A stretch of 64,000 nt of DNA from F23-D06 sp045116675. Lineage in GTDB: Bacteria > Bacteroidota > Bacteroidia > Bacteroidales > WCHB1-69. Location of the stretch: positions 45,003 through 109,002 of the forward strand of contig JBGUMF010000017.1 of NCBI GenBank assembly GCA_045116675.1. The letters run 5' to 3'. The notes beneath the pieces are model-generated. The model was not told where the DNA came from, searched no databases, and saw only the letters and a list, made by a program, of their open reading frames with translations. Below are positions 46,478 through 56,006 of this stretch, piece by piece; position 1 is the first letter of the stretch, and the number at the start of each line of letters is the position of its first letter. The position numbers were made by a program, and so were the translations under genes.

Positions 46478-47710
46478 ATGGAAAGATTATCAAAAAGAGT
46501 AACTACGATGGCCGCTTCTGAAACACTGGCCATGACCGCGTTGGCACGCGAACTGAAGGAAAAAGGAAAAGATGTCATCAGCCTGAGCATCGGTGAGCCG
46601 GATTTCAACACTCCGGAGACCGTGAAGGAATACGCCAAACAGGCCATTGACGACAATTTCACCCATTATCCGCCGGTTCCCGGCTATGCCGACCTGTTGA
46701 AAGCCATCAGCCACAAGTTCAAACGCGACAACAACCTGGATTACGATACGAAGCAGATCGTGGTCTCCACGGGTGGCAAGCAGTCCATCTATCAGGTCGT
46801 CATGGCGTTGGTGAACCCCGGCGACGAGGTCATCATCCCCACGCCGTACTGGGTGTCCTATCGTGCCATCGCCGAGATGGCCGAAGGCAAATGCGTATAT
46901 ATTCCGGCCAAGTTGGAGAATGATTTCAAGATCACCCCGGAGCAGCTGGAGGCCGCCATCACGCCCAACACCAAGCTGATGATGTTCAGCAGCCCTTCCA
47001 ACCCCACGGGCATGGTCTATACCAAGGAAGAGCTGCGTGCCATCGCCGAGGTGGTGGCCAAACACCCGCAGATGATGATTATGTCGGACGAGATTTACGA
47101 GCACATCAACTTTGTGGGCGGCCATGAGAGCATCGCCCAATTCGACTTCATCAAGGACCAGGTGGTCACGGTGAATGGTGTGGCCAAGGGCTTCGCTATG
47201 ACGGGCTGGCGTATCGGTTTCATCGGCGCACCCGTGGAGGTGGCCAAGGCTTGCGGCAAGCTGCAGGGCCAGATCACGTCCGCCACGGGTTCCATCTCGC
47301 AACGCGCCGCGTTGCGGGCCATGGAAATGGACCCGAAAACCTCCGAGGACATCATAGGAATGCGCAATATCTTCAAACAGCGTCGCGACCTGGTCTTCGG
47401 CCTCTTGCAGGAGATTCCCGGCTTTGAGGTGAGGATGCCGCAGGGCGCGTTCTATTTCTTCCCCAAAGTGAACACACTGTTCGGTAAGCAGGCCCCCGCC
47501 GACTCCGAGTTTGCCAAAGAGTACGGCAAGACCACCATCGGCGACTCCAAGGATTTGGCTTTCTATCTGTTGCTGGATGCCGGCGTGTCCACCGTACAGG
47601 GCAGCGCCTTCGGCGACAACGACTGCATCCGCCTCTCCTACGCCACTTCCGAAGAGAAGCTGAAGGAGGCATGCCGTCGCATCAAGGCTGCCGTGGAAGC
47701 GTTGAAATAA
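46478..47710 (+). CDS. class I aspartate-type aminotransferase
   Basis: A 410-residue PLP enzyme of fold type I, AspC/AAT-Ib type: ISLSIGEPDFNTPE at the N-terminus, STGGKQSIYQVVMALVNPGDEV, SSPSNPTGMVYT, DEIYEHI, the Schiff-base lysine in NGVAKGFAMTGWRIGF, and the carboxylate-binding arginine near CIRLSYATSEE. It probably moves the amino group between aspartate and 2-oxoglutarate; prephenate or other specificity cannot be excluded. A terminator follows that directly abuts the next promoter. Confidence 0.92.
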   Translation: MERLSKRVTTMAASETLAMTALARELKEKGKDVISLSIGEPDFNTPETVKEYAKQAIDDNFTHYPPVPGYADLLKAISHKFKRDNNLDYDTKQIVVSTGGKQSIYQVVMALVNPGDEVIIPTPYWVSYRAIAEMAEGKCVYIPAKLENDFKITPEQLEAAITPNTKLMMFSSPSNPTGMVYTKEELRAIAEVVAKHPQMMIMSDEIYEHINFVGGHESIAQFDFIKDQVVTVNGVAKGFAMTGWRIGFIGAPVEVAKACGKLQGQITSATGSISQRAALRAMEMDPKTSEDIIGMRNIFKQRRDLVFGLLQEIPGFEVRMPQGAFYFFPKVNTLFGKQAPADSEFAKEYGKTTIGDSKDLAFYLLLDAGVSTVQGSAFGDNDCIRLSYATSEEKLKEACRRIKAAVEALK

Positions 47711-47731
47711 TGTTTTTTAATATCAACTAGA

Positions 47732-47773
47732 AAGGGCGTACTGCAAAAAAGTACGCTCTTTTTTGTATCTTTG
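47732..47773 (+). terminator. aminotransferase terminator fused to next promoter
   Basis: AGGGCGTACT and AGTACGCTCT arms (with one G-U pair) form a hairpin around GCAAAAA, followed by six or more T; TATCTTTG at 47766-47773 directly follows and serves the LptF/LptG-type gene at 47795. Confidence 0.75.
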
Positions 47774-47794
47774 CCGCTCCTTTTAATAGAACGG

Positions 47795-48925
47795 ATGCAA
47801 CAGAACATCTTCATACGGCTGCGTGACGGATTCCGATCCGTAACCGGGTGGAAAATCATCGATTCGTACATTCTTCGCAAGTTCCTCGGATCGCTGGTTT
47901 TTTCCATCCTGCTGCTGATGACCATTATCATTGTGTTCGACGTGTCGGAAAACATACAGCGTTTCATGGGAAAGGGTATTCCCGTGAAGGAAATTATTAC
48001 CGGCTACTATCTCAACTTCATTCCCTATTTCATCAACCTCTTCATCCCGCTGTTCACCTTCATCAGCGTTATTTGGTTCACCTCCAAGATGTCGTCCCGC
48101 AACGAGATTATCTCCATCTTGGGCAATGGCGTCAGCTACAACCGCTTTCTCGTCCCGTATGGAGTAGGATCCGTCATCATCGTTCTGTTGTCCCTGATTC
48201 TGTCCAACTTCATCGTACCTCATACAAACGCGAAACTCAACGAGTTCAAATTCCGGAATTTCGGGCGGCAGGCCGTATCCACCACCATGCTGCATGTTAA
48301 AAACTCCGACAGAAGCTATGTGTTTGTGGAGCGATGGGACCGCGGCAACGGTGTCGGCTATTATTTCACCTATGAGGAATTTGAAGGATCGGCTATCCGG
48401 AAGAAGATCTCAGCCCAAACCATCCGTTTCGATGAGGAACGGGAGCTTTGGCTCATGGAACACTGCACTCGGCGTGTCATCGATGATGAAGGCAACGAGT
48501 ATGTGTCCTCCGCGCGCAGGATAGACACCGCCCTCAACATCCTGCCCCGGAATTTCGACCAGGACATCTACCTGAGCGAAACCATGTCGTATTCCGAGCT
48601 GAAGCGCTTCATCCGGGAGGAGAAACGAAGAGGCTCCAGTTTAGTGGCGCACTACCAGATTGAGCAGAACAAGCGTGTCGCCAATCCGTTGGGTATCATT
48701 ATTATGACTTTTTTGGGATTGAGTATATCCTCGCGCAAAAACCAACGTGGTGTCGGCGTGCATCTGTTCATGGGTATGGGACTTGCCTTCACCTTCATAT
48801 TCCTGCAGCAGGTCTCCACGGTGTTTTCCGTTTCCGGCGGTCTCCCGCCCGTGCTGGGTACCTGGATCCCCAACATCATCTTCTTGTTTATCACATTGTT
48901 TATGCTGAAAGTAGCACAGAAATAA
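47795..48925 (+). CDS. LptF/LptG (YjgP/YjgQ) family permease
   Basis: A 376-residue inner membrane protein: cytoplasmic start, IIDSYILRKFLGSLVFSILL, two further helices including NFIPYFINLFIPLFTFISVIWFTSKM, a periplasmic beta domain of about 130 residues, and three C-terminal helices. The layout is that of LptF/LptG, which with LptB extract LPS from the inner membrane; WaaA in this window confirms an LPS organism. F and G cannot be told apart here. ATG 47795 was chosen as it follows the promoter. Confidence 0.9.
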   Translation: MQQNIFIRLRDGFRSVTGWKIIDSYILRKFLGSLVFSILLLMTIIIVFDVSENIQRFMGKGIPVKEIITGYYLNFIPYFINLFIPLFTFISVIWFTSKMSSRNEIISILGNGVSYNRFLVPYGVGSVIIVLLSLILSNFIVPHTNAKLNEFKFRNFGRQAVSTTMLHVKNSDRSYVFVERWDRGNGVGYYFTYEEFEGSAIRKKISAQTIRFDEERELWLMEHCTRRVIDDEGNEYVSSARRIDTALNILPRNFDQDIYLSETMSYSELKRFIREEKRRGSSLVAHYQIEQNKRVANPLGIIIMTFLGLSISSRKNQRGVGVHLFMGMGLAFTFIFLQQVSTVFSVSGGLPPVLGTWIPNIIFLFITLFMLKVAQK

Positions 48926-48930
48926 GGGTT

Positions 48931-49842
48931 TTACAGCTCTTCTGTGCGAGCCTGCATCCGGTCGTGACGCCATATCTGCCAGCTGTTGAAGATATTCTGC
49001 CAGATGGCATAAAAAGCTAATGTCACAGATGTCAACGGGTTCAGGAACGTATTGGCCATCCAGATTCCCATGGCGGTGTTTTTTTGTCCCAGAAGTTGCC
49101 CACCCGCCACCACATCTCCGTAGCGACGGCCCAGCCAACGGCCCACCCCGAAATTCAACACACATGTGGCCATGGAGATAACACCAAGCCACAGGATATT
49201 GGATATGTTTCCTTTTCCATGTATAAAGATGAAATCAATGGTCTGTCCGATAACGATCAGCAAGAGAAATGCCCACAGATAGAACGAAACATCCTTGAAA
49301 CGGGCGATAGCATCGTTGGCCTGTTTCCATACGAGCTGCAGGAGCAACGCCACGAAGAACGGCAACGCTATCGTTATTCCTATTTTCTTTAGAATCAATA
49401 AAAAAGACATCCAAATTCCCATATCTTGATGTACACCAATCCACGAGAAGCACAACGGCGTGAAGATGGCGGCCATCAGGTTGCCGAAGATGGTATATTC
49501 GGTCACAGTGGCCCTGTCCGCGCCCAGCATACAGGAGACCACCACCACGGAAGAAGCCACGGGGCAGAGGATGCCCATCATCACGCCCTGCGCCAGCAAT
49601 GTATTGTGTGACAGCGCTATCGTGCCATAATAGCCCGCTACGCTGACGGCCATCTGGAAGATCATAATCCACACGCACAGCGGGGTGAGTTTCAGCGAAC
49701 GGATATCGACGGCGGTGAAATTCAGCAGCAGGATGACAAAGATGAAAAAGGGTACCACCGGCGACAAGAATGCACACCATCGGTGGAGGGCCAATCCCAG
49801 CACGATAGCAAGCGGCAGAACATAGCTTCTATATTTTGACAT
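48931..49842 (-). CDS. BASS (bile acid:sodium symporter) family transporter
   Basis: A 303-residue membrane protein with eight to nine helices and the family patterns ILCPVASSVVVVSCMLGAD, TEYTIFGNLMAAIFTPLCFS and GQKNTAMGIWMANTFLNP, the last two matching the crossed-helix ion-binding motifs. BASS proteins carry organic anions or keto acids with sodium; the substrate is not predictable. It converges on the permease gene (5 bases apart) and is divergent from guaA. Confidence 0.85.
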   Translation of the reverse strand: MSKYRSYVLPLAIVLGLALHRWCAFLSPVVPFFIFVILLLNFTAVDIRSLKLTPLCVWIMIFQMAVSVAGYYGTIALSHNTLLAQGVMMGILCPVASSVVVVSCMLGADRATVTEYTIFGNLMAAIFTPLCFSWIGVHQDMGIWMSFLLILKKIGITIALPFFVALLLQLVWKQANDAIARFKDVSFYLWAFLLLIVIGQTIDFIFIHGKGNISNILWLGVISMATCVLNFGVGRWLGRRYGDVVAGGQLLGQKNTAMGIWMANTFLNPLTSVTLAFYAIWQNIFNSWQIWRHDRMQARTEEL

Positions 49843-49864
49843 CCGAGTCTGATTTTTGCGGCGG

Positions 49865-49891
49865 CAAAAGTACGCTTTTTTAGTATCTTTG
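49865..49891. promoter_or_regulatory. divergent promoters of the BASS transporter and guaA
   Basis: TACTTTTG on the minus strand (49872-49865) and TATCTTTG on the plus strand (49884-49891), 11 bases apart. The guaA start is 25 bases after the latter. Confidence 0.6.
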
Positions 49892-49916
49892 CAGCCTCAC
49901 TTTAGAACGCCCTTTT

Positions 49917-51521
49917 ATGGAAAAAATCATCATTCTGGACTTCGGGTCCCAAACTACGCAACTCATCGGACGGAGAGTGCGGGAACTGGACATGTTCTGC
50001 GAAATCGTCCCCTACAACAAATTTCCGCACGATGATCCGGATGTCATCGGCGTGATCTTGAGCGGTTCCCCGTTCAGCGTGTATGATGAGCGGGCCTTTA
50101 AGGTGGATTTGAGCAATATCCGTGGGCGGCTTCCCATTCTGGGCATCTGCTACGGGGCGCAATTCATGGCGCATACTGGCGGCGGCAAGGTGGAACCTGC
50201 CGGCAGCCGCGAGTACGGGCGCGCTAACCTTGCCGCCTTTGACCACGACAATCCCTTGCTGCAAGGACTTGACGACCACACCCAAGTGTGGATGAGCCAC
50301 GGCGACACTATCACCCAGCTGCCCGACCATTGCCATAAGATTGCCTCCACCGACAAGGTGGAATTTGCCGCCTACCAGTTTGACAACGAGCGGGTTTGGG
50401 GCGTGCAGTTCCATCCGGAGGTCTTCCACACCGTGCAGGGCACCCAGCTGCTCAAGAACTTTGTGGTAAACATCTGCGGCGGGCACCAGACGTGGAGCCC
50501 AGCCTCCTTTGTGGAGACCACTGTCGCCGAGCTCAAGGAGCAGATCGGCAACGACCGCGTGATCCTCGGTCTGAGCGGCGGCGTGGATTCCTCCGTATGC
50601 GCGGTGCTGCTGAGCCGTGCCATTGGCAAGAACCTGACTTGTATTTTCGTGGATCATGGTCTGCTCCGCAAGAATGAATTCCAGAATGTGATGCGTGACT
50701 ACGAGGGGTTAGGACTGAATGTTATCGGAGTGGATGCTTCCACCAAGTTTTTCAAAGAGTTGGAAGGCGTTTCCGATCCCGAGCGCAAGCGCAAAATTAT
50801 CGGTGCCGGCTTTATTGATGTGTTCAACGAGGAAGCCCAGAAAATTACCGATGCCAAGTGGCTGGCGCAGGGTACCATTTATCCCGACCGAATCGAGAGT
50901 CTCAGCATCACGGGTATGGTCATCAAGAGCCATCATAATGTGGGCGGACTGCCCGAAAAGATGCACCTGAAATTGTGCGAGCCACTGAAGTGGCTGTTCA
51001 AGGATGAGGTGCGCCGTGTGGGTCGCCAGTTGGGCATGCCTGAGCATCTCATCACGCGCCATCCGTTCCCCGGACCAGGACTGGCCGTGCGCATTCTGGG
51101 CGACATCACCCGCGAGAAGGTACGCGTGCTGCAAGAGGCCGACGACATCTTCATCCAAGGACTCCGCGACTGGAAGGTCAGGCTGAGCGGCGAAGATGCC
51201 CGCAAGGTGCTGGCCGCCGGTGTGCCTGCCAACATGAGTAATGGCGAGATAGAAGTTTCCCTTTACGACCAGATTTGGCAGGCGGGCGTGATTCTGCTGC
51301 CGATTAAGAGTGTGGGCGTGATGGGCGACGAGCGTACTTATGAGCGTGCTGTGGCCCTCCGCGCCGTCACCAGCACAGACGCCATGACCGCCGACTGGGC
51401 GCACCTGCCCTACGACTTCATGGCGAAGATTTCCAACGATATCATCAATAAGGTGAAGGGCGTAAACCGCGTCTGTTACGACATCAGCTCCAAACCGCCC
51501 GCAACGATCGAGTGGGAATAG
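49917..51521 (+). CDS. guaA: glutamine-hydrolysing GMP synthase
   Basis: A 534-residue two-domain enzyme. The class I glutamine amidotransferase has the catalytic Cys in ILGICYGAQFMA and His/Glu in VQFHPEVFHT. The ATP-pyrophosphatase domain has the P-loop ILGLSGGVDSSVCAVLL, and the C-terminal dimerisation domain includes HPFPGPGLAVRILG and ends PATIEWE. It converts XMP to GMP; gmk in this window takes the next step. A terminator lies at 51548-51584. Confidence 0.98.
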   Translation: MEKIIILDFGSQTTQLIGRRVRELDMFCEIVPYNKFPHDDPDVIGVILSGSPFSVYDERAFKVDLSNIRGRLPILGICYGAQFMAHTGGGKVEPAGSREYGRANLAAFDHDNPLLQGLDDHTQVWMSHGDTITQLPDHCHKIASTDKVEFAAYQFDNERVWGVQFHPEVFHTVQGTQLLKNFVVNICGGHQTWSPASFVETTVAELKEQIGNDRVILGLSGGVDSSVCAVLLSRAIGKNLTCIFVDHGLLRKNEFQNVMRDYEGLGLNVIGVDASTKFFKELEGVSDPERKRKIIGAGFIDVFNEEAQKITDAKWLAQGTIYPDRIESLSITGMVIKSHHNVGGLPEKMHLKLCEPLKWLFKDEVRRVGRQLGMPEHLITRHPFPGPGLAVRILGDITREKVRVLQEADDIFIQGLRDWKVRLSGEDARKVLAAGVPANMSNGEIEVSLYDQIWQAGVILLPIKSVGVMGDERTYERAVALRAVTSTDAMTADWAHLPYDFMAKISNDIINKVKGVNRVCYDISSKPPATIEWE

Positions 51522-51547
51522 AAACGGAAAATTAATACTTTGCTACA

Positions 51548-51584
51548 AAGACCCCTTCGGAGCAATCCGTTGGGGTCTTCTTTT
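51548..51584 (+). terminator. guaA terminator
   Basis: AAGACCCC (51548-51555) pairs with GGGGTCTT (51572-51579); an inner CGGA/TCCG stem with GCAA loop lies within; CTTTTG follows. Confidence 0.85.
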
Positions 51585-51679
51585 GTAAAAAACACCACCC
51601 ACACGGGCAACACCGAAAGGAAGTTTGTGGTGAAGAGGTAGCAGTTAGTAGTTGTGGAAGTTATAGTTTCGGATTATCT

Positions 51680-51745
51680 GTTGCATATGTGCAACATTTT
51701 TTTAATAAAATGCATTTTGTGTGCAACATTTTTTTTTTATCTTTG
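51680..51745 (+). promoter_or_regulatory. promoter with TGCAAC operators for the AAA ATPase gene
   Basis: TTG (51717-51719), 18 bases, TATCTTTG (51738-51745) form the promoter. An inverted pair GTTGCA (51680-51685) and TGCAAC (51690-51695) lies upstream, and a further TGCAAC (51722-51727) sits between -33 and -7, 32 bases from the first copy. The repeated GTGCAACATTTTTTT stretch adds to the symmetry. Confidence 0.6.
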
Positions 51746-51771
51746 CACCGTGAAATTTTATTTGTAGTCTC

Positions 51772-52983
51772 ATGGATACACTTTATAGAAAGAGTGACAG
51801 GATTTTAGCCAATACATCGACGGAAATCATCCGCGAGAAAATGGACGAGATTCACTGGAACACCCAGCTCGTCAGCATTGTGGGTGCCAAGGGGGTCGGG
51901 AAATCCACACTCATCAAGCAATACCTGAAGCAACATTACGCGCTGGGCGACCGTGCTGTCCTGTACTGTTCGGCCGATTCTGTGGATTTCTCTATACGCA
52001 CGTTGGTGGAATTGGCAGAGGAATTCGTGATGCGTGGTGGCGAACTGCTGGTGATTGACGAAATCCATAAGTACCATTCCGGCACAACGGATTGGAGTCG
52101 CGAAATCAAGGAGATTTATGAGCTGTTTCCCGAGCTGAGGATGATTGTGAGCGGATCTTCGCTGCTGAGCTTGAAGGAGGGTGATGCCGATCTGTCGCGT
52201 CGAGCCGTTAAATACACAATGCCAGGTTTATCTTTCCGAGAGACACTGCGTTTCTATCACGGGCTCACGTTTCCCCGATGGTCACTGGATGATATCCTGG
52301 CACACCCCTACGACCTGTGGCAGACGGTTACGGCAAAATGCAAGCCAGTCGCGCTGTTCAAAGAGTATCTGGAGAAGGGCTACTATCCTTTCCTGCTGGA
52401 GGGCGAGGGCGAATACTACACCAAGATTGAGCAGGTAGTGAACTATATCGTCGAGACCGAGCTGCCGCAAATTTGCAAGGTAGATGTGGCCAACGTCAGG
52501 AAGTTGCAGGCACTCATCGCGATGATTTGCAGCGAGGTGCCGTTTGAGTTGAATGCCAACAGGGTTGCTGCTGCGTTGGAAATCGGACGCGATACGGTGG
52601 TGGAGTACCTCAAATACTTAGGCGATGCCAAAGTGCTGAATCTGTTGTACTCGGATAAGAAAAAGATCGGCAAACTCACCAAGCCGGACAAGATTTATAT
52701 GGAAAACACCAACCTGATGTATGCTCTTGCTCCGACGAAGGTGGAGGTGGGCACGTTGCGCGAAACTTTTGCCATTTGTGCCCTTTCGGAATCGCACAGT
52801 GTGGAATACGGGAAGACGCAAGGCGACTTCAAGGTGGATGCTAAATACACCTTCGAGATTGGCGGTCGCAATAAGACCTTTTCACAGATTGCCGGTGTGA
52901 AAGACTCCTATATTTTCGCCGACGACTGGGATATGCCCGACGGTGCCAAACTGCCGCTGTGGATGCTGGGATTCCTGTATTAA
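51772..52983 (+). CDS. AAA ATPase of the ExeA/DUF4143-like accessory type
   Basis: A 403-residue ATPase: Walker A SIVGAKGVGKSTLIKQYL near residue 38, Walker B ELLVIDEIHKY, sensor MIVSGSSLL, an arginine-rich loop after it, a winged-helix-like middle (AAALEIGRDTVVEYLKYL), and a C-terminal FEIGGRNKTFSQIAG, as in DUF4143-type proteins. Function unproven; members are scattered and often near mobile or defence genes. It has an operator-like promoter and is followed by 319 bases without a recognisable gene. Confidence 0.88.
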   Translation: MDTLYRKSDRILANTSTEIIREKMDEIHWNTQLVSIVGAKGVGKSTLIKQYLKQHYALGDRAVLYCSADSVDFSIRTLVELAEEFVMRGGELLVIDEIHKYHSGTTDWSREIKEIYELFPELRMIVSGSSLLSLKEGDADLSRRAVKYTMPGLSFRETLRFYHGLTFPRWSLDDILAHPYDLWQTVTAKCKPVALFKEYLEKGYYPFLLEGEGEYYTKIEQVVNYIVETELPQICKVDVANVRKLQALIAMICSEVPFELNANRVAAALEIGRDTVVEYLKYLGDAKVLNLLYSDKKKIGKLTKPDKIYMENTNLMYALAPTKVEVGTLRETFAICALSESHSVEYGKTQGDFKVDAKYTFEIGGRNKTFSQIAGVKDSYIFADDWDMPDGAKLPLWMLGFLY

Positions 52984-53302
52984 CCTCCATCTCAGAATAT
53001 GTTCAAGGGAAAGGTGTAGTATGGGAGAGCCTGGCCTGTGGCTACACCGATAGGATGTTGCTGGTGAAAAAAATATCGTGACATTTATTATTCAAGGATA
53101 CACGAAAAGGTAGATAGCAACAGCTTTAAGTCTATTACCATCAGTGAGTTTAATATAATTGAGTGGGAGTAGGAAACTGGCCGTTGGGGGTTGGAAGTTA
53201 AGAAACTATGAACTTTGATCTTTATTACTTTCATACTTTCCCACTTTCATACCTTCTCACTTTTAACTTTAAGAACCTTCCGTTCCCTGATCACGGATCA
53301 CT
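52984..53302. other. 319-base stretch without recognisable gene
   Basis: The first 190 bases contain a GGTGTAG/CTACACC inverted repeat (near 53014-53051) and a short plus-strand frame (about 53078-53173) with no start codon that reads ...DIYYSRIHEKVDSNSF and ends EFNIIEWE. It might be the 3' end of a lost gene. The rest is pyrimidine-rich low complexity with repeated CTTTCATAC/CTTTCCCAC-like words. No RNA gene or promoter is seen except the lgt end. Confidence 0.4.
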
Positions 53303-54178
53303 CTAAAAATTCAGCGGCTTGCCTTCCTTGTACGGGCATTCCGGTATCTGCCGTTTGACGGCGGCATAAACCAGCAGCCCGATACCGACAAGGACGATGG
53401 GGATGCTGAGGATTTGACCGTTGTCGAGGGCATGTCCGACCTCGCTGGCCACCTGCACCTCCTTGTAGAATTCGATGATGAATCGGGCGATAAAGATGAT
53501 GGTGAGGGTAAGTCCCGAGGTGAGACCGGCGGGCACTTTGCCTTTGGCAAATTTGAAATAGTAAACCGTAAGGCCCACGAAGAGCAGGAAATAGACAGCG
53601 GCTTCATAAAGCTGGGCCGGATGACGGAGCGTGCCGGCAATGCCCGGTCCCCCGTAGGTGAAGTCGAAAGCCCAGGCCACCGTAGTGATGCTGCCCACAA
53701 TCTCATGGTTCATCAGGTTGCCGCAGCGCACGAAGGCCGCCGCAATGGGTATGGCGATGGCCAGACGGTCCAGCAACCAGAATAAGTTGATTTTATGTTT
53801 CCACGTGTAATAGATCACAAACAGGATGATGGCAATTACGGCTCCGTGGCTGGCCAGTCCCTGATAGCCCACAAAATGGCCGTCATGGATGGGCAGAATG
53901 ATTTCCAGCGGGTTGATGATGAACTGCTCCGGCTCGTAGAACAGGAAATGCCCCAGCCGCAGACCCACAATGGTCCACACGATGGTCCAGATGGAAATCT
54001 TGTCCAGCAGTTTCTGGGATATGTTTTCGGTTTTGAATATTTTCTGCAGGGTGAGGTAAGCCAGTAGGAAGCCGCTGGCCAGCAGGATGCCGTACCAACG
54101 CACCTCCAACGCGCCCAAATGAAAGGCGATGGGATTCACCTTCCAGGTTACGGTACACAGGAAATCAACAGGTGTCAT
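53303..54178 (-). CDS. lgt: prolipoprotein diacylglyceryl transferase
   Basis: A 291-residue membrane enzyme with seven helices: VRWYGILLASGFLLAYL, then GLASHGAVIAIILFV and the signature AIAAAFVRCGNLMNHEIVG-like segment with the catalytic RCGNLMNHE. The final RHPAQLYEA holds the conserved H/Y residues. It attaches diacylglycerol from phosphatidylglycerol to the lipobox cysteine of prelipoproteins. Many of the lipoproteins in this window are its expected substrates. Confidence 0.97.
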   Translation of the reverse strand: MTPVDFLCTVTWKVNPIAFHLGALEVRWYGILLASGFLLAYLTLQKIFKTENISQKLLDKISIWTIVWTIVGLRLGHFLFYEPEQFIINPLEIILPIHDGHFVGYQGLASHGAVIAIILFVIYYTWKHKINLFWLLDRLAIAIPIAAAFVRCGNLMNHEIVGSITTVAWAFDFTYGGPGIAGTLRHPAQLYEAAVYFLLFVGLTVYYFKFAKGKVPAGLTSGLTLTIIFIARFIIEFYKEVQVASEVGHALDNGQILSIPIVLVGIGLLVYAAVKRQIPECPYKEGKPLNF

Positions 54179-54200
54179 AAGCGGTTGTATAAGAACGCCG

Positions 54201-54208
54201 CAAAGATA
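54201..54208 (-). promoter_or_regulatory. -7 element of lgt
   Basis: TATCTTTG on the minus strand, 23 bases before the lgt start. Confidence 0.55.
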
Positions 54209-54249
54209 CTACATTATTTTAATATGGACAGGGGCATTTCCCAAACTTG

Positions 54250-54288
54250 CAAAAACAAAGAAAGGCGCATCTCAATGGTGCGCCTTTC
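54250..54288 (-). terminator. terminator after the POT transporter gene
   Basis: GAAAGGCGCA (54260-54269) and TGCGCCTTTC (54279-54288) form a 10-base stem; on the minus strand TTTGTTTTTG follows. It ends the transcript from 55982 or trxA before lgt. Confidence 0.8.
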
Positions 54289-54317
54289 GTGTTATGATGA
54301 AGAATGGTTCTCAATTG

Positions 54318-55982
54318 TTATTGCGTCACACGCTCCAGCCATTTCACCATACCGAACATGATAGCCATGGAGACAAAGCAAACCACTGCGAACACTAGCC
54401 AGCAATACTTGATCGGCCATGCGTTGTACATCACAGGTCCGAGCCAGATGAGCAGGTTGCCAAGGGCGGTGGCACCGAGCCACAAGCCCTGACACAAGCC
54501 AACCATGTGGCGCGGAGCCACTTTGGAGACGAATGACAGACCCAGCGGGGAGATGAACAACTCTGCAACGGTCAGGAAGAAATAGGTGACAAGCAACACC
54601 CACGGGGCGGCTTTGGCGAGACCGGCGGCGGCCATCTGGGCCAGATCCATAGCGCGGAACTCAGTGCCGGACGGGTAGTTGTTCACGATGGAGATGATCA
54701 GCAGGAAGAGGTAAGCCATACCGGCGATAGCCATACCGATGGCAATCTTGCGCGGCGTGGAGATAGGTTTGCCTCTGCGGGCCAGAGCAGCGAAGATGAC
54801 CATGATGATAGGAGTCAGCACAATCACGAAGAACGGGTTCAGAGCCTGCCAGATTTCAGGAGCGATCTTTTCTGTCTGCACGAAGTCGCGGGCGAACACG
54901 GACAGGGACTGGCCGTTCTGGTGGAATGAGAACCAGAAGAATACGGCGATACCCAGCACGGCAAACAAAGCGTACAGACGCTGTTTGATTTCCTTCGCCA
55001 TAGCGAGTTTCTCCTCAGCGGTGTATTCCACAACTTGAGCCTGCTCTTTCTTGGCCGGCTGCGGCAGTTTGTATTTGTTCGTCATGAAAATAACCAAAGA
55101 GATAACCATGGCTAATACGGAAGCGATGAAGGAGAAGTGAACACCCTGGTTGAACACGGAGATGTAGTCAGAGCAGAAAGCAGCCGTGTCGGTGAAGTTG
55201 TAACCGCTTTGGAGCACAGCCTGCATGGTCTCCGTGAACTTTTGGGTCTGTTCACCGTTAGCGAGGAACTGATGACACAAGCCCGACATGTCGGCATTAT
55301 ATACCAGATGATGGGCTTTCAACCACCACTCACGCAAGAACGGAGCGATGAACGGGGCGAAGAAACCGCCGATGTTGATGAACACGTAGAAAATCTGGAA
55401 ACCGGAGTCGCGGCGATCCTTGGCTTCAGCGAGAGCCTCAGGGCCCTTCTTGGCAGCCTCAGCCTCGAACTCGTCGTACAATTTACCGACGATAGCCTGC
55501 AGGTTACCCTTGAACAAGCCGTTACCGAAGGCAATGAACAACAGAGCCATACAGGTGACGATGAGAATCGTCCACCAGCCAGCGCCACTATCAAGGATAG
55601 CACCCTCAGCAGTCTTGCTGAACAACGGGATAGCCATCACCACATAGCCGATAGCCATGATGATGAGACCCCATTGGATGGTCTTGTTGTAGTTCTGGGT
55701 CTTGTCGGCGATGATACCGCCCACCAAGCTCAGCACGTAGATGCCGAAGTAGAAGACGGAGTAGATGACGCCGGCGGTGCCGTCGGGCAGACCGAACTTG
55801 GAAACGAGGAAGAGCAGCAGCACGGCGTTCATGATGTAGTAGCCGAAGCGCTCGCCCATGTTGCTCAAAGCAGCGGCAATCAATCCTTTCGGATGATGCA
55901 GCCTGGCTTCCCGCACATAGTAAATCAAAAACGGTATGATAACAATCGTACCGATGATGCAAATTAATAAAGCTGTACTCAT
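54318..55982 (-). CDS. POT-family peptide transporter
   Basis: A 554-residue major facilitator protein with about 14 helices. The N-terminal motif MGERFGYYIMNAVLLLFL matches the POT signature (ExxERFxYY-like), and VYFGIYVLSLVGGIIADK-type and FYVFINIGGFFAPF segments follow. POT carriers import di- and tripeptides with protons. A long central loop of charged residues (about 300-345) separates the halves. It starts 24 bases after trxA and may be co-transcribed. Confidence 0.93.
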   Translation of the reverse strand: MSTALLICIIGTIVIIPFLIYYVREARLHHPKGLIAAALSNMGERFGYYIMNAVLLLFLVSKFGLPDGTAGVIYSVFYFGIYVLSLVGGIIADKTQNYNKTIQWGLIIMAIGYVVMAIPLFSKTAEGAILDSGAGWWTILIVTCMALLFIAFGNGLFKGNLQAIVGKLYDEFEAEAAKKGPEALAEAKDRRDSGFQIFYVFINIGGFFAPFIAPFLREWWLKAHHLVYNADMSGLCHQFLANGEQTQKFTETMQAVLQSGYNFTDTAAFCSDYISVFNQGVHFSFIASVLAMVISLVIFMTNKYKLPQPAKKEQAQVVEYTAEEKLAMAKEIKQRLYALFAVLGIAVFFWFSFHQNGQSLSVFARDFVQTEKIAPEIWQALNPFFVIVLTPIIMVIFAALARRGKPISTPRKIAIGMAIAGMAYLFLLIISIVNNYPSGTEFRAMDLAQMAAAGLAKAAPWVLLVTYFFLTVAELFISPLGLSFVSKVAPRHMVGLCQGLWLGATALGNLLIWLGPVMYNAWPIKYCWLVFAVVCFVSMAIMFGMVKWLERVTQ

Positions 55983-56006
55983 AATATTGGAAATTAAAAT
56001 TTGATT

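Noticed and set aside
52984..53302. tRNA or other RNA gene in the 319-base gap
   Set aside because: No cloverleaf, T-loop (GTTCGAATC-like) or CCA end could be found by eye; the single inverted repeat is not enough.
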